Origin: Streptomyces sp. B21-105
GTDB taxonomy: Bacteria > Actinomycetota > Actinomycetes > Streptomycetales > Streptomycetaceae
Direction: 5' to 3'
Assembly (NCBI RefSeq): GCF_036898465.1
Contig: NZ_JARUMJ010000001.1
Location: 2,666,001 to 2,730,000, forward strand
DNA: 64,000 nucleotides
A model generated the notes under the pieces. That model did no database searches. It had not been told where the DNA came from and worked only from the letters and a program-made list of their open reading frames with translations. Below are positions 8,357 to 17,423 of this stretch, one piece after another. Numbering within the stretch: position 1 is the first letter of the stretch; each line of letters starts with the position of its first letter. The translations under genes were made by a program, and so were the position numbers.

Positions 8357-10854
8357 GCGGGCGGGCTCGACTGACACTGTGCTCGGCCGCGGCGACGCTG
8401 CTGGCCTCGTGCGCCCTGCTGCCACTGGTGGAGCCGGCTTCATGGCTGCTGCAGGCGGCGTTCCTGCTGGCGATCCAGTCCGGGGTGGGCGCGGCGGCCC
8501 GGCGGGTGCCGCTGGCCCGGCCGCTGACCGTGGCCGTCCAGGCCCTGGTCACGCTGGTGGTGCTGACACTGGTCTTCGCCCGGGGGGACGCGGTCCTCGG
8601 GCTGGTCCCCGGCCCGGACGCCTTCCGGCACTTCGGCGACCTGCTCCAGGCGGGCGCCGACGACATCGGGCGGTACGCGATACCGGCCCCGCTGTCCGAC
8701 GGCATCCGGCTGATGGTGATCGGCGGGGTACTGGTGATCGGCCTGGCGGTGGACACCCTCGCGGTGACGTTCCGCAACGCGGCGCCGGCCGGCCTGCCGC
8801 TGCTGGCGCTGTACTCGGTCGCCGCCGGGCTGTTCGACGGCTCGGCCGACTGGCTGTGGTTCCTGGTGGCCGCCGCCGGCTATCTGATGCTGCTGCTCGC
8901 CGAGGGGCGGGAGCGCCTCTCGCAGTGGGGCAGGGTCTTCGGCGGCGCCTCGCGCAGCGTGGGCGAGCCGTCCGGACCGGTGGCCCCGGTGCGCACCGGC
9001 CGGCGCATCGGGATGGCCGCACTGGGCGTCGCCCTCGTGGTACCGCTGCTGCCGCTGCCGGCCATCCAGGACGGCCTGCTGGGCGGCACGGGGGCCGGCG
9101 TGGGCGCCGGCAACGGCAGCGGGGGCACGATCTCCGCGGTGAACCCGCTGGTGTCACTGCGCGACAGCCTGAACGTGGACGAGGACCGCACGGTCCTGAC
9201 GTTGCGCACCAACAGCGGCAACCTCTCGGACCTGTACCTGCGGATCGTGTCCCTGGACGACTTCGACGGCACCACGTGGAAGCCGGCCAAGCGCCACATC
9301 ACCGCCGTGCCGGACGACTTCCCGGCGCCCACCGGTCTGGGTCCCGACGTGAAACGGGCGGAGATCACGACCCGGATCGCGGCCGCCGGCAGTTACGCGC
9401 AGGACTGGCTGCCGATGCCCTATCCCCCCAGCGGGGTGCAGATCAAGGGCAACTGGCGTTACGAGCCGGTCGGCATGACGCTGGTCGGCGACCACGGCCA
9501 GAACACCCGCGGCAAGACGTACCTGGTGACGAGCCTGGACGTGCAGCCGACGGCGCAGCAGCTGGCCTCCGCGCCCAGGGCCCCCGACACGATCCTGCGG
9601 GAATACACCAAGGTCCCCGACTCCCTGCCGACGGCGGTGGCGCGGCAGGCCCGGGACATCACCGAGAGCGCCGCGAGCGGCTACGAGAAGGCGGTCGCGC
9701 TCCAGGACTACTTCGCGGTCACCGGCGGCTTCGAGTACGACACCCAGGTCGAGGTCGGCAGCGGCCCGGGCGCTATCACCCGCTTCCTGCGGGACAAGCA
9801 GGGCTTCTGCGTCCACTTCTCGTTCGCGATGGCGGCGATGGCCCGCACGCTGGGCATACCGGCGCGCGTCGCGGTGGGCTTCGCTCCGGGCTCCCCGCAG
9901 GCGGACGGCACGGTGACGGTCAGCCTGAAGGACGCGCACGCCTGGCCGGAGCTGTACTTCGAGGGCGTCGGCTGGACGCGCTTCGAGCCGACCCCGACGC
10001 GTGGCTCGACGCCGACGTACACGCTGCCGGAGACCTCGGGCGAGGCGGTGCCCGCTCTGCCGCAGGCCTCCCGCTCGGCGGACGCCGCTCCGTCGGCCGC
10101 TCCGTCGGCGAGCGCCAGCTGCTCCGCCACGGACAGGAAGCTCGGCAACTGCGCCGACCCGCTGCCGCTGGACCAGGCGGACCAGGGCGGCGGCGGTGCC
10201 CCGTGGTACCGGACGGCCGGCTGGGCCCTGCTGGGGGCCGCGGCGCTCGCCTTGCCGCTGCTGCCGATGCTGTGGCGGCTGAGACGGCGTTCGGTGCGGC
10301 TGGCGTCCGCCCAGCACGCCGCTGCCGCGGCGTCCGGCGCGCCGCCCGGCCGCCGTAAGGGCGACGCCGACGGCCGACGCGCAGGCGACCCCGACGCAGC
10401 GGTGCTGCTGGACGCCCCGCCGCAGGAAGCCGCCGAGGCGGCGGCCGGGCATGTCCTCGCGGTCTGGCGTGAGCTCACCGACACGGCCTGGGACTACGGC
10501 ATCGAGCCGGACGAGGCGCTCACCCCGCGGCGGGCCGCGGCGCGGATCGTGCGGGTCGGGGAGCTGGACGAGACGGCGAGCCGCTCGGTGCACCGGGTCG
10601 CGGACGCCGTGGAGCGAGTGCTGTTCGCCCCGGAGCCGAGGGCCGAGGCCGGGCTGGCGGACGAGGTCCGCAGGGTGCGGGCGGCTCTGCGGGAGAAGGC
10701 CGGCCGGCGCACGCGGGTGCGTGCCGTGGTGGCGCCGCGTTCGGCCATCCGCGCGGTGTGGGACCTCGCTGACCGCTGGACGGCCCTCAAGGCGTCCTGG
10801 GCGGGCCGTCTGACGATGCTGGTCCGCCGGCCGTCCCGCCAGCAGAGCGGCTAG
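8353..10854 (+). CDS. Transglutaminase-like membrane protein (TgpA/DUF3488 type, DUF4129 C-terminus)
   Basis: An 833-residue protein with about six N-terminal membrane helices (to about residue 215), an external transglutaminase-core domain, a further helix near 620-645 and a cytoplasmic DUF4129-like tail. The papain-like site has Cys486 (GFCVHFSFAMAAMAR) and His529 (DAHAWPELYF). ATG 8353 overlaps the DUF58 stop by 4 bp and has GGAGGGGAGG upstream. In Pseudomonas the homologue TgpA is essential and envelope-linked; the substrate in Streptomyces is not known. Terminates at the hairpin 10914-10958. Confidence 0.88.
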   Translation: MSGRARLTLCSAAATLLASCALLPLVEPASWLLQAAFLLAIQSGVGAAARRVPLARPLTVAVQALVTLVVLTLVFARGDAVLGLVPGPDAFRHFGDLLQAGADDIGRYAIPAPLSDGIRLMVIGGVLVIGLAVDTLAVTFRNAAPAGLPLLALYSVAAGLFDGSADWLWFLVAAAGYLMLLLAEGRERLSQWGRVFGGASRSVGEPSGPVAPVRTGRRIGMAALGVALVVPLLPLPAIQDGLLGGTGAGVGAGNGSGGTISAVNPLVSLRDSLNVDEDRTVLTLRTNSGNLSDLYLRIVSLDDFDGTTWKPAKRHITAVPDDFPAPTGLGPDVKRAEITTRIAAAGSYAQDWLPMPYPPSGVQIKGNWRYEPVGMTLVGDHGQNTRGKTYLVTSLDVQPTAQQLASAPRAPDTILREYTKVPDSLPTAVARQARDITESAASGYEKAVALQDYFAVTGGFEYDTQVEVGSGPGAITRFLRDKQGFCVHFSFAMAAMARTLGIPARVAVGFAPGSPQADGTVTVSLKDAHAWPELYFEGVGWTRFEPTPTRGSTPTYTLPETSGEAVPALPQASRSADAAPSAAPSASASCSATDRKLGNCADPLPLDQADQGGGGAPWYRTAGWALLGAAALALPLLPMLWRLRRRSVRLASAQHAAAAASGAPPGRRKGDADGRRAGDPDAAVLLDAPPQEAAEAAAGHVLAVWRELTDTAWDYGIEPDEALTPRRAAARIVRVGELDETASRSVHRVADAVERVLFAPEPRAEAGLADEVRRVRAALREKAGRRTRVRAVVAPRSAIRAVWDLADRWTALKASWAGRLTMLVRRPSRQQSG

Positions 10855-10913
10855 AGGGGCTGGAGCGGCTGGAGCGGCTGAGGGAAGCGCGACCGGCCGT
10901 CAGAGCGGCAGGC

Positions 10914-10958
10914 AGAGCGAGGGGCGACCACCCGGGCCGGGTGGTCGCCCCTCGCTCT
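10914..10958. terminator. Perfect 20-bp stem hairpin, bidirectional terminator
   Basis: Arms 10914-10933 and 10939-10958 are exact complements around a 5-nt loop. It lies between the convergent transglutaminase and DUF3040 genes, so it can stop both transcripts. No U-tract follows, as is common for actinomycete terminators. Confidence 0.85.
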
Positions 10959-10978
10959 GTGCTTGTCGGTGGGCGGTG

Positions 10979-11383
10979 TCAGTGGCCGCCCTGCTCGTCA
11001 CGCCGGCGCTGCCAGCGCTGCTCGATACGGTCCATCATGGAGCGCTTCTGCCGACCCTGACCGCGGGTGCGCGGGGCCCCCGGCGCTCCTGCGGCGGCCT
11101 GTTCGCCGGGCTTGGGGGCCTTGCGCCAGCCGGTCACGGCGAGCACCGCGCATCCCAGCATGACGAGGAAGCCCACCACGCTCAGCCAGACCTGCTTGGC
11201 GACCATTCCTGCCATGAGGAGCGCGATACCCACGAGGAAGCCAGCGACCGCCTGGTAGACCCGCCGCCGGGTGTACGTACGCAGCCCGCTTCCCTCGAGC
11301 GCCGACGCGAACTTGGGATCTTCGGCGTACAGCGCTCGCTCCATCTGCTCGAGCATGCGCTGCTCGTGCTCCGAGAGCGGCAC
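10979..11383 (-). CDS. DUF3040 domain-containing small membrane protein
   Basis: A 134-residue protein beginning VPLSEHEQRMLEQMERAL, the DUF3040 signature. It has two adjacent membrane helices (about 50-95) and a basic, Arg/Gln-rich cytoplasmic tail. The GTG at 11381-11383 is chosen because GAGGAGG lies 5 nt upstream; a longer in-frame extension to 11617 lacks a ribosome site and conserved sequence. M. tuberculosis Rv2169c, in the equivalent position of its dcw region, belongs to the same family. Function unknown; the location suggests an envelope or division link. Confidence 0.87.
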   Translation of the reverse strand: MPLSEHEQRMLEQMERALYAEDPKFASALEGSGLRTYTRRRVYQAVAGFLVGIALLMAGMVAKQVWLSVVGFLVMLGCAVLAVTGWRKAPKPGEQAAAGAPGAPRTRGQGRQKRSMMDRIEQRWQRRRDEQGGH

Positions 11384-11657
11384 GGAGTCCTCCTCATCGT
11401 GCAGTCGCCGGGGCGACCCTGGGGGTCCCTTCAGGATAGGCAGGGAATCGCCCCCGTGAAACCCGCCCCTCTGCGCCAATTGGCCAACCGGAGCCCGCCA
11501 TGGGCGTCCCGGCTCGCTGAGGTGTCCATTCCCCGGCAGCCGACCCGTCATGCCGGGCGGTCTCCCTCGATCATACGGCGCACCGGGCCCGAACGGGGGG
11601 CCTGTGGCGTACTCCATGCGCAGCCGAGCGCCTGATCAGCGTACGGTCGGGAGGCCC

Positions 11658-12449
11658 TCAGCTCCCTTCGGCCCCGGTCGTCTCACCGAGGACATGGAGC
11701 TGGGTGGCCACGGAATGGAACGCGGGGAGTTCGGCGGCGGCCTCCTCGAGCTTGAGCAGTGCCTCGAGGGCGCCGGGCTCGGTGTCCACGAGGACGCCGG
11801 GCACGAGGTCGGCGAAGACCCGGACGCCGTGCACCGCGCCGACCCGGAGGCCCGCGCCCTCCACCAGGGCGGTGAGCTGCTCGGCGGTGAAGCGGCGCGG
11901 CACGGGGTCGCCCTCGCCCCAGCGGCCGTCCGTGCCGGTGAGCGCCCGGTGGGCCTCCGTGAAGTGGCCGGCGAGGGCGCGCGCGAGCACGGCCCCGCCG
12001 AGGCCGGCGGCCAGGAGGCTGACGACGCCGTCGGAGCGCAGCGCGGCCACCGCGTTGCGGACGCCCTCGGCCGGGTCGTCGACGTACTCCAGGACGCCAT
12101 GGCACAGGACGGCGTCGTAAGCGCCGCGCTCGACCACGTCGAACAGCCCGTGGGCATCGCCCTGTACGCCCTTCACGCGGTCGGCGACGCCGGCCTCGGC
12201 GGTGCGGCGCTCCAGGGCGAACAGCGCGTTGGGGCTGGGGTCGACGACGGTGACCCGGTGCCCGAGGAGGGCGACGGGCACCGCGAAGTTGCCGCTGCCG
12301 CCTCCGGTGTCGAGAACGTCCAGCGACTCCCGGCCGGTCGCCTTGACCCGGCGCTCGAGGGCGTCCTGGAGGACCTCCCAGACCACGGCGGTGCGCAGAG
12401 AGGCGCGGGAGCGGGGGTGGGAGGCGGGCGGGCGCATCGGATCCGACAC
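11658..12449 (-). CDS. Class I SAM-dependent methyltransferase
   Basis: A 263-residue Rossmann-fold methyltransferase. Motif I is VLDTGGGSGNFAVPVA (about 44-59), and the acidic end of motif II is VTVVDPSPNALF. A post-core segment DAVLCHGVLEYVDDP resembles the UbiE/CmoA-like Methyltransf_11 group. The substrate cannot be read from sequence. It sits alone, with a 570-bp gap upstream and 274 bp to the DUF3040 gene downstream. Confidence 0.85.
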   Translation of the reverse strand: MSDPMRPPASHPRSRASLRTAVVWEVLQDALERRVKATGRESLDVLDTGGGSGNFAVPVALLGHRVTVVDPSPNALFALERRTAEAGVADRVKGVQGDAHGLFDVVERGAYDAVLCHGVLEYVDDPAEGVRNAVAALRSDGVVSLLAAGLGGAVLARALAGHFTEAHRALTGTDGRWGEGDPVPRRFTAEQLTALVEGAGLRVGAVHGVRVFADLVPGVLVDTEPGALEALLKLEEAAAELPAFHSVATQLHVLGETTGAEGS

Positions 12450-13019
12450 GGCAGTTGACTCCTCGGCGCGGCACCGCCTCTTGCGCGGCGGAGCGAACGG
12501 GCTGCCTCCCCGGGCCCGGCCCGCGCCGGGGTGCGGACGGGCGGAGGGAAGGCTTCAGGCGCCTTCCACCCTATTGCCTCCACCGCCCCGACCGGTGCCG
12601 CCGGTACGCGGGCCGTCCGGCCGGGCCGGGCGACGCCGCCCACGACCTCCACGGCCGCCCCGGGGACCGCTTCCCGACGGCACTCGGCGGATCCGACGGT
12701 GCGCGGCGATCGGGGCGGTGCTCGGCCGGTCGGGGCGGTTCCGTCGCAGGCGGTTCCGTCCCGTGGCCCCGACCCGTCCGGCGCCGGTGTCACGCGGCGA
12801 GTCCCGGCAGCGCGGGGCTGGTTCGGCCGGCGCGCGGCCTCCGGGCCGGCGGTGCGCGGTGCGTGCGGACAGTGCACGGCCGACCCCTGTCGCGCGGTGT
12901 GCGGCCGGTCTGCGTGGCGCGGTGTACGGCCGGTCCGGACGGCTGCGACCGGCCGGTGGGTGCTCGCCCCATACCTGCGGCGCTCGACCGGTGGCGGGGC
13001 CCGGTGGCGGGTGGGCATG
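12450..13019. other. 570-bp non-coding GC-rich gap
   Basis: I see no credible gene here on either strand: open frames exist but have no family-like content or ribosome sites. It holds a small hairpin (GGAAGGC 12547-12553 with GCCTTCC 12561-12567) followed on the minus strand by a TAGGGT element that could be the -10 of the methyltransferase gene. Degenerate repeats of GGCGGTTCCGTC (about 12735-12765) and GCGCGGTGTNCGGCCGGTC (about 12893-12935) also occur. Confidence 0.5.
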
Positions 13020-13586
13020 TCAGCCGGCGTCCGGCAGGTCGCGCCGGCGCGCATCGGGGCCGTCCGGCGCGTCCTCCTCGTGGCGCGGCTGGGGCAGGAC
13101 CGGCTGGAGCACCAGCATGCGCTCGACGAGACGGAGGAACATCGCCACGTCACGGATCAGGTCGTCGGCGTCCCTGCGGCCGGCCGCGCCCTGGATGCCG
13201 GCCTCGGCCCGGGCCCGCCGTCGGGCTCCGGAGGCGAACAGCGCGCTCCACTCGGTGAGTTCGGGTGCTATCTCGGGAAGCACCTCCCAGGCGCTGCGGA
13301 TGCGGGCGCGGCGGCGGGAGGAGGGTTCGGGGCGGCCACGGGCGGCGAGTACGGCCGCCGCGGTGCGCAGGGCCGCGAGATGGGCCGTGGCATAGCGGTC
13401 GTTGGGGGTCTCGAGGGCGGCCGCCTCCTCCAGACCCGCGCGGGCCTGGGCGAGCAGGTCGAGGGCGGCGGGCGGGGCGGTGGTGCGGCGGAGCACGGGG
13501 TGCACATCGCTCGCCGGGCCGGTCAGTGAGGGGGCAGGGCCGGTGGCGCGGCGCCGGTGTGCGGCGGCTGCGTGGTAGTTGGCCAT
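13020..13586 (-). CDS. SAV_6107-family HEPN domain-containing protein
   Basis: A 188-residue soluble, alpha-helical protein of an actinobacterial family of unknown function; from memory it is annotated as SAV_6107 family with a HEPN fold. HEPN folds include RNases and nucleotide-binding proteins, but I do not see an obvious Rx4-6H motif, so catalysis is doubtful. The tail after about residue 165 is charged and likely disordered. ATG 13584-13586 has AGGAGG 6 nt upstream. Divergent from the ATPase/YhgE operon. Confidence 0.75.
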   Translation of the reverse strand: MANYHAAAAHRRRATGPAPSLTGPASDVHPVLRRTTAPPAALDLLAQARAGLEEAAALETPNDRYATAHLAALRTAAAVLAARGRPEPSSRRRARIRSAWEVLPEIAPELTEWSALFASGARRRARAEAGIQGAAGRRDADDLIRDVAMFLRLVERMLVLQPVLPQPRHEEDAPDGPDARRRDLPDAG

Positions 13587-13706
13587 GACGAACCTCCTGT
13601 CGTCAGTGTGACGGCGCGTCCGATACGGGCTGCCGTATGTGCCCATCGTGCGGTATGCCACTGACAATCCGTTCTGACCTGGGGCTTTGCCTCGATCGAA
13701 GGTTCG

Positions 13707-13746
13707 GGTTAGTTTTTGCACTGACCAGTCAGTTCAAAAACTAACC
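13707..13746 (+). promoter_or_regulatory. 40-bp near-perfect palindrome, probable TetR operator
   Basis: Two 20-nt arms meet at the centre of 13707-13746 with 19 of 20 pairs matching; the core is ACTGACCAGTCAGT. It ends 10 bp before the GTG of the ATPase gene, so a bound protein would block transcription or initiation. The likeliest ligand is the TetR regulator encoded at the end of the same operon (16709-17332). That assignment is an inference from position. Confidence 0.75.
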
Positions 13747-13756
13747 GGGGGAAGCA

Positions 13757-14608
13757 GTGGACGGAGTGGACGGAGTCGGTGTCGCGGCCGACGGCTTGGG
13801 GCTGCGAGGTCCGCGCGGATGGGTGTTCCGGGGCGTGGACGTCGCCGCGGAGCCGGCAACGCTCATCGCCGTCGAGGGGCCCTCCGGCTCAGGCCGCACG
13901 AGCCTGCTGCTCGCCCTCACCGGGCGGATGAAGGCCACCGAGGGGACGGCGGCAGTCGGGGCGGCCCGTCTGCCCCGGCAGATGGCCGCCGTGCGGCGGG
14001 TCAGCGCGCTCGCGCACGTCGCCGGCGTGACGGACCTCGAGCCGGCTCTGACGGTCGGCGAGCACCTGCGTGAACGGGCGCTGCTGCAACGGCGGTTCGA
14101 CGGCTCCGTACGGGATCTGCTGCGGCCGCGCGCGCACCGGGAGGCGCGGACGGCCTCGCAGATCGACGCCGCGCTCGCCGCCGCTGGGCTCGACCGCGAG
14201 GCCCTGCCCAAGGGCGCGCGCACCGCCGTCCGCGATCTGGAGCGCGTCGAGGCCCTCCGGCTCTCCGTGGCACTGGCGCTCGTCGGGCGCCCCCGGCTGC
14301 TCGGCGTCGACGACATCGACCTGAAGCTGACGGACGCCGAACGGACCCTGGTCTGGACGCTGCTCACGTCGCTCACCGAGGCGGGGACGACGGTCGTCGC
14401 CGTGTGCGGCGGCGCCGCTCCCGAGAACGCCGTCCGGGTCCGCACGGACGGCACAGACACGGGCAACAGGGACGACACGGACGCCGGGCCGCCGGCTGCC
14501 ACGCAGGACGGCGGCCCGGCCGCGAAGACCGGTCGGGGCGACGCCGACGCCACGACCGACGACGGAGAGGAGAGGGCGCGTGCGCACACCGAGACTGGCC
14601 GCGCTTGA
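13757..14608 (+). CDS. ABC-type ATP-binding protein with degenerate nucleotide site
   Basis: A 283-residue protein with an ABC ATPase fold in its first ~220 residues and an acidic, Thr/Asp-rich disordered tail. The P-loop reads EGPSGSGRTSL: the invariant Walker A Lys is Arg. The LSGGQ signature is unrecognisable, and Walker B ends LLGVDDID instead of DE. It may bind but hardly hydrolyse ATP, or be purely structural. It overlaps the YhgE/Pip gene by 29 bp, so the two proteins are probably made together and associate. GTG start with GGGGGAAG upstream. Its codon use matches its neighbours. Confidence 0.8.
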   Translation: MDGVDGVGVAADGLGLRGPRGWVFRGVDVAAEPATLIAVEGPSGSGRTSLLLALTGRMKATEGTAAVGAARLPRQMAAVRRVSALAHVAGVTDLEPALTVGEHLRERALLQRRFDGSVRDLLRPRAHREARTASQIDAALAAAGLDREALPKGARTAVRDLERVEALRLSVALALVGRPRLLGVDDIDLKLTDAERTLVWTLLTSLTEAGTTVVAVCGGAAPENAVRVRTDGTDTGNRDDTDAGPPAATQDGGPAAKTGRGDADATTDDGEERARAHTETGRA

Positions 14609-16664
14609 GCTACGGCGGTTCGGCCGGGGCCGGCTGCCACGGGCGGCCCTGGTCGCGCTTCTGCTGCTGCCGCTGTTGTACGGCGCGCTGTACCTGTACT
14701 CGTTCTGGGACCCGTACGGCAGGCTCGACCGCATCCCCGTCGCGCTGGTGAACGACGACCGGGGAGCGACCGCCGACGGGAAGCGGATCGCCGCCGGGGA
14801 CGACATCACCCGGCACTTGCGCGACAGCGCGGTCTTCGACTGGCACGAGGTGAGCGCCAGGGAGGCACGCGCGGGCGTGGAGGACGGCAGGTACTACCTG
14901 TCGCTGACCATGCCCGCTGACTTCAGCCGGCGGATCGCGTCCAGTTCCGGCGACTCCCCCGCGACGGGCGCCCTCCAGGTGCGCACGAACGACGCGAACA
15001 ACTACGTCGTCGGGCAGATCTCACGGACCGTCTTCAGCGAGGTCCGCGCGGCCGCGTCCACGAAGACCTCCCGGTCCTTCCTCGACAAGATCTTCGTGTC
15101 CTTCTCCGACATCCACGGCAAGACGCAGGAGGCCGCAGACGGGGCCGACGACCTGACGGGGGGCATCGGGAAGGCCCAGAAGGGCTCCAGGGCCCTCGCC
15201 GACGGGCTGGGCGACGCCAAGGACGGCAGCGGCAAGCTGGCCAAGGGACTGACGACGCTCGACGAGCGCGCCGACGCCCTCGAGGACGGCTCGCAGAAGG
15301 TGGCCGACGGCACCCAGGCGCTCGCCGACAAGGTCAACGGCTTCTCCGGCGCGGTGGGGCCCTTCCTCCAGGACAACGAGAAGGCCATCGGCGACACCGC
15401 CCAGCTGGTCGCCGACTCCGCCGAGCTGATCGACGGCGATCTGGCGGCCCTGGTGAAGGCGGCGCCGCCCGCCGCCAAGGCCGCCCACACGGCCTCCGAC
15501 ACCCTCGCCGCCCTCCACACGGCGCGCTGCGAGACGCCCGTGCTGCCCGATCCCGCCTGCGCCGACCTGGCGAAGGCCAAGGACTCGGCCGCCGACGTGG
15601 CGACGGTCGCCGACGATGTCGACACGCTGATCGCGGACCAGGACGGCGACCTGAAGACGCTCCGCACGAACCTGGGCGCCCTGCGCGAGCAGGCGCAGTC
15701 GCTCGCCGACGACGCCCCGCACCTCTCCGAGGATCTCGCCGACGCCGTGACCAAGGTCAACGCACTGAACACGGGCGCCTCGAAGGTGGCCAAGGGCGTC
15801 AAGAAGCTGAACGGCGGGCTCGGCACCGCGAAGACGGGCTCCGTCGACCTGGACGCGGGCGTCGGCAAGCTGGAGACCGGCGCCGAGAACCTCGACGGCG
15901 GCATGTTCAAGCTCTCCGACGGCTCCGGCAAGCTCGCCGACGGCCTGCACGACGGCGTCCGGCGGATCCCCGACTACGACGAGCGCCGGCGCGACGCGCG
16001 CACCGCCGTCATGGCCGACCCCGTGCGGCTCGTCTCCCAGGACCTGCACAAGGCGCCCAACTACGGCACCGGCTTCGCCCCGTACTTCATCCCGCTGTCA
16101 CTGTGGGTGGGCGCGATGGTGGCGTACATGCTGATCGCCCCGATGAACCGGCGTGCGCTGGCCGCCGGCGCCCCGGCGTGGCGGATCGCGCTGGCGGGCT
16201 GGCTCCCGGTGGTGGCCGTCGGGGTGCTGCAGACCACGGCGTTGATGGCCGTGCTGCACTGGTGGGTCGGTCTCGAGATGGTGCGAGCGGCGGGCACGGT
16301 GGGCTTCCTGTTCCTGGTGTCGGCGTGTTTCGCGGCGCTCGTGCAGTGGTTCAACGCGCGCTTCGGGGCGGCGGGCCGGATCCTCGTCCTCGCCCTGCTG
16401 ATGCTGCAGCTGACGTCCGCGGGCGGCACCTATCCCGTGCAGACCAGCCCCGGGTTCTTCAACGCTGTCCATCCCTACCTGCCGATGAGTCACGTGGTCG
16501 ACGCGCTGCGCCGGCTCATCACGGGCGGCGGACTCGGGCCTGTGTGGCACGCGTGCGTGGTGCTCGTCGCGTTCACCGCGGGAGCCCTCGCGCTGACCGC
16601 CCTGTCGGCGCGCCGCCGCCAGGTGTGGACCCTGGACAGGCTGCACCCGGAGCTGACCCTGTGA
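14580..16664 (+). CDS. YhgE/Pip-family membrane protein (ABC-2 type permease-like)
   Basis: A 694-residue protein: one N-terminal helix (about 20-43), a large external domain and about five or six C-terminal helices (about 500-680). The external part contains repeated Asp/Gly/Lys/Leu units (LADGLGDAKDGSGKLAKGL-like) typical of YhgE/Pip proteins and a Cys pair near 320-330. The family includes the Lactococcus phage infection protein and Bacillus YhgE; ABC-2-like C-termini suggest export. It starts within the ATPase gene (GTG 14580, GGAGAGGAGAGG upstream). A TetR gene follows 44 bp later, and control through the 13707 palindrome is likely. Cargo unknown. Confidence 0.87.
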   Translation: MRTPRLAALELRRFGRGRLPRAALVALLLLPLLYGALYLYSFWDPYGRLDRIPVALVNDDRGATADGKRIAAGDDITRHLRDSAVFDWHEVSAREARAGVEDGRYYLSLTMPADFSRRIASSSGDSPATGALQVRTNDANNYVVGQISRTVFSEVRAAASTKTSRSFLDKIFVSFSDIHGKTQEAADGADDLTGGIGKAQKGSRALADGLGDAKDGSGKLAKGLTTLDERADALEDGSQKVADGTQALADKVNGFSGAVGPFLQDNEKAIGDTAQLVADSAELIDGDLAALVKAAPPAAKAAHTASDTLAALHTARCETPVLPDPACADLAKAKDSAADVATVADDVDTLIADQDGDLKTLRTNLGALREQAQSLADDAPHLSEDLADAVTKVNALNTGASKVAKGVKKLNGGLGTAKTGSVDLDAGVGKLETGAENLDGGMFKLSDGSGKLADGLHDGVRRIPDYDERRRDARTAVMADPVRLVSQDLHKAPNYGTGFAPYFIPLSLWVGAMVAYMLIAPMNRRALAAGAPAWRIALAGWLPVVAVGVLQTTALMAVLHWWVGLEMVRAAGTVGFLFLVSACFAALVQWFNARFGAAGRILVLALLMLQLTSAGGTYPVQTSPGFFNAVHPYLPMSHVVDALRRLITGGGLGPVWHACVVLVAFTAGALALTALSARRRQVWTLDRLHPELTL

Positions 16665-16708
16665 GGATCCGTCGTCCGGGCGGCCGAGTTCCTGTGACAA
16701 TCGGGACC

Positions 16709-17332
16709 ATGGAAAGCAGCACCACCCCGGGCGGCCGCACCCGCCGCGAGGCCACCCGGCAGAAGCTCTACGAGGCGGCCGTCACCCTCATCGCCGAGCA
16801 GGGCTTCTCCGCGACCACCGTCGACGAGATCGCCGAACGGGCCGGCGTCGCCAAGGGCACGGTCTACTACAACTTCGCGAGCAAGTCGGTCCTGTTCGAG
16901 GAGTTGCTGCGGCACGGCGTGGGCCTGCTCACCGCCTCGCTGCGCGACGCCGCCGAGCGCACGGCCAGGGAGGGCGGCGGCAAGGTCGACGCGCTGGACG
17001 CGATGATCCGCGCGGGCCTCGTCTTCATCGACCGCTATCCGTCCTTCACCCAGCTGTACGTGGCCGAGCTGTGGCGCACCAACCGGGCGTGGCAGTCCAC
17101 GCTGATGGTGGTCCGGCAGGAGGCGGTGGCCGTCGTCGAGGGAGTGCTGCGCGAGGGCGTGGACAACGGCGAGTTCAGCGACGAGATCGACGTGCCGCTG
17201 ACCGCGGCCGCGCTGGTCGGCATGGTGCTGGTGGCCGCCCTCGACTGGCAGGCCTTCCAGCCGGAACGGTCGCTGGACGACGTCCATTCCGCGCTCTCCC
17301 GGCTGTTGCAGGGACGGGTCGGCGGGCACTGA
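16709..17332 (+). CDS. TetR/AcrR-family transcriptional regulator
   Basis: A 207-residue regulator with a TetR HTH at about 13-60 (TTVDEIAERAGVAKGTVYYNFASKSVLFEELL split over two helices) and a C-terminal TetR_C-like ligand domain. It is the last gene of the ATPase-YhgE operon and is the natural candidate to bind the 40-bp palindrome at 13707. ATG 16709 is used; GTG 16694 is an alternative. Neither has a strong ribosome site, so translation may depend on the upstream gene. Confidence 0.9.
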   Translation: MESSTTPGGRTRREATRQKLYEAAVTLIAEQGFSATTVDEIAERAGVAKGTVYYNFASKSVLFEELLRHGVGLLTASLRDAAERTAREGGGKVDALDAMIRAGLVFIDRYPSFTQLYVAELWRTNRAWQSTLMVVRQEAVAVVEGVLREGVDNGEFSDEIDVPLTAAALVGMVLVAALDWQAFQPERSLDDVHSALSRLLQGRVGGH

Positions 17333-17423
17333 CCGAGACAGCCGAGAACGGCACGCACGCGTGCCGAGGCGAACGTCTCACGCGCGCGTGCGGCGGTGCG
17401 GTCCACCGCGCGCGGGCACACGA

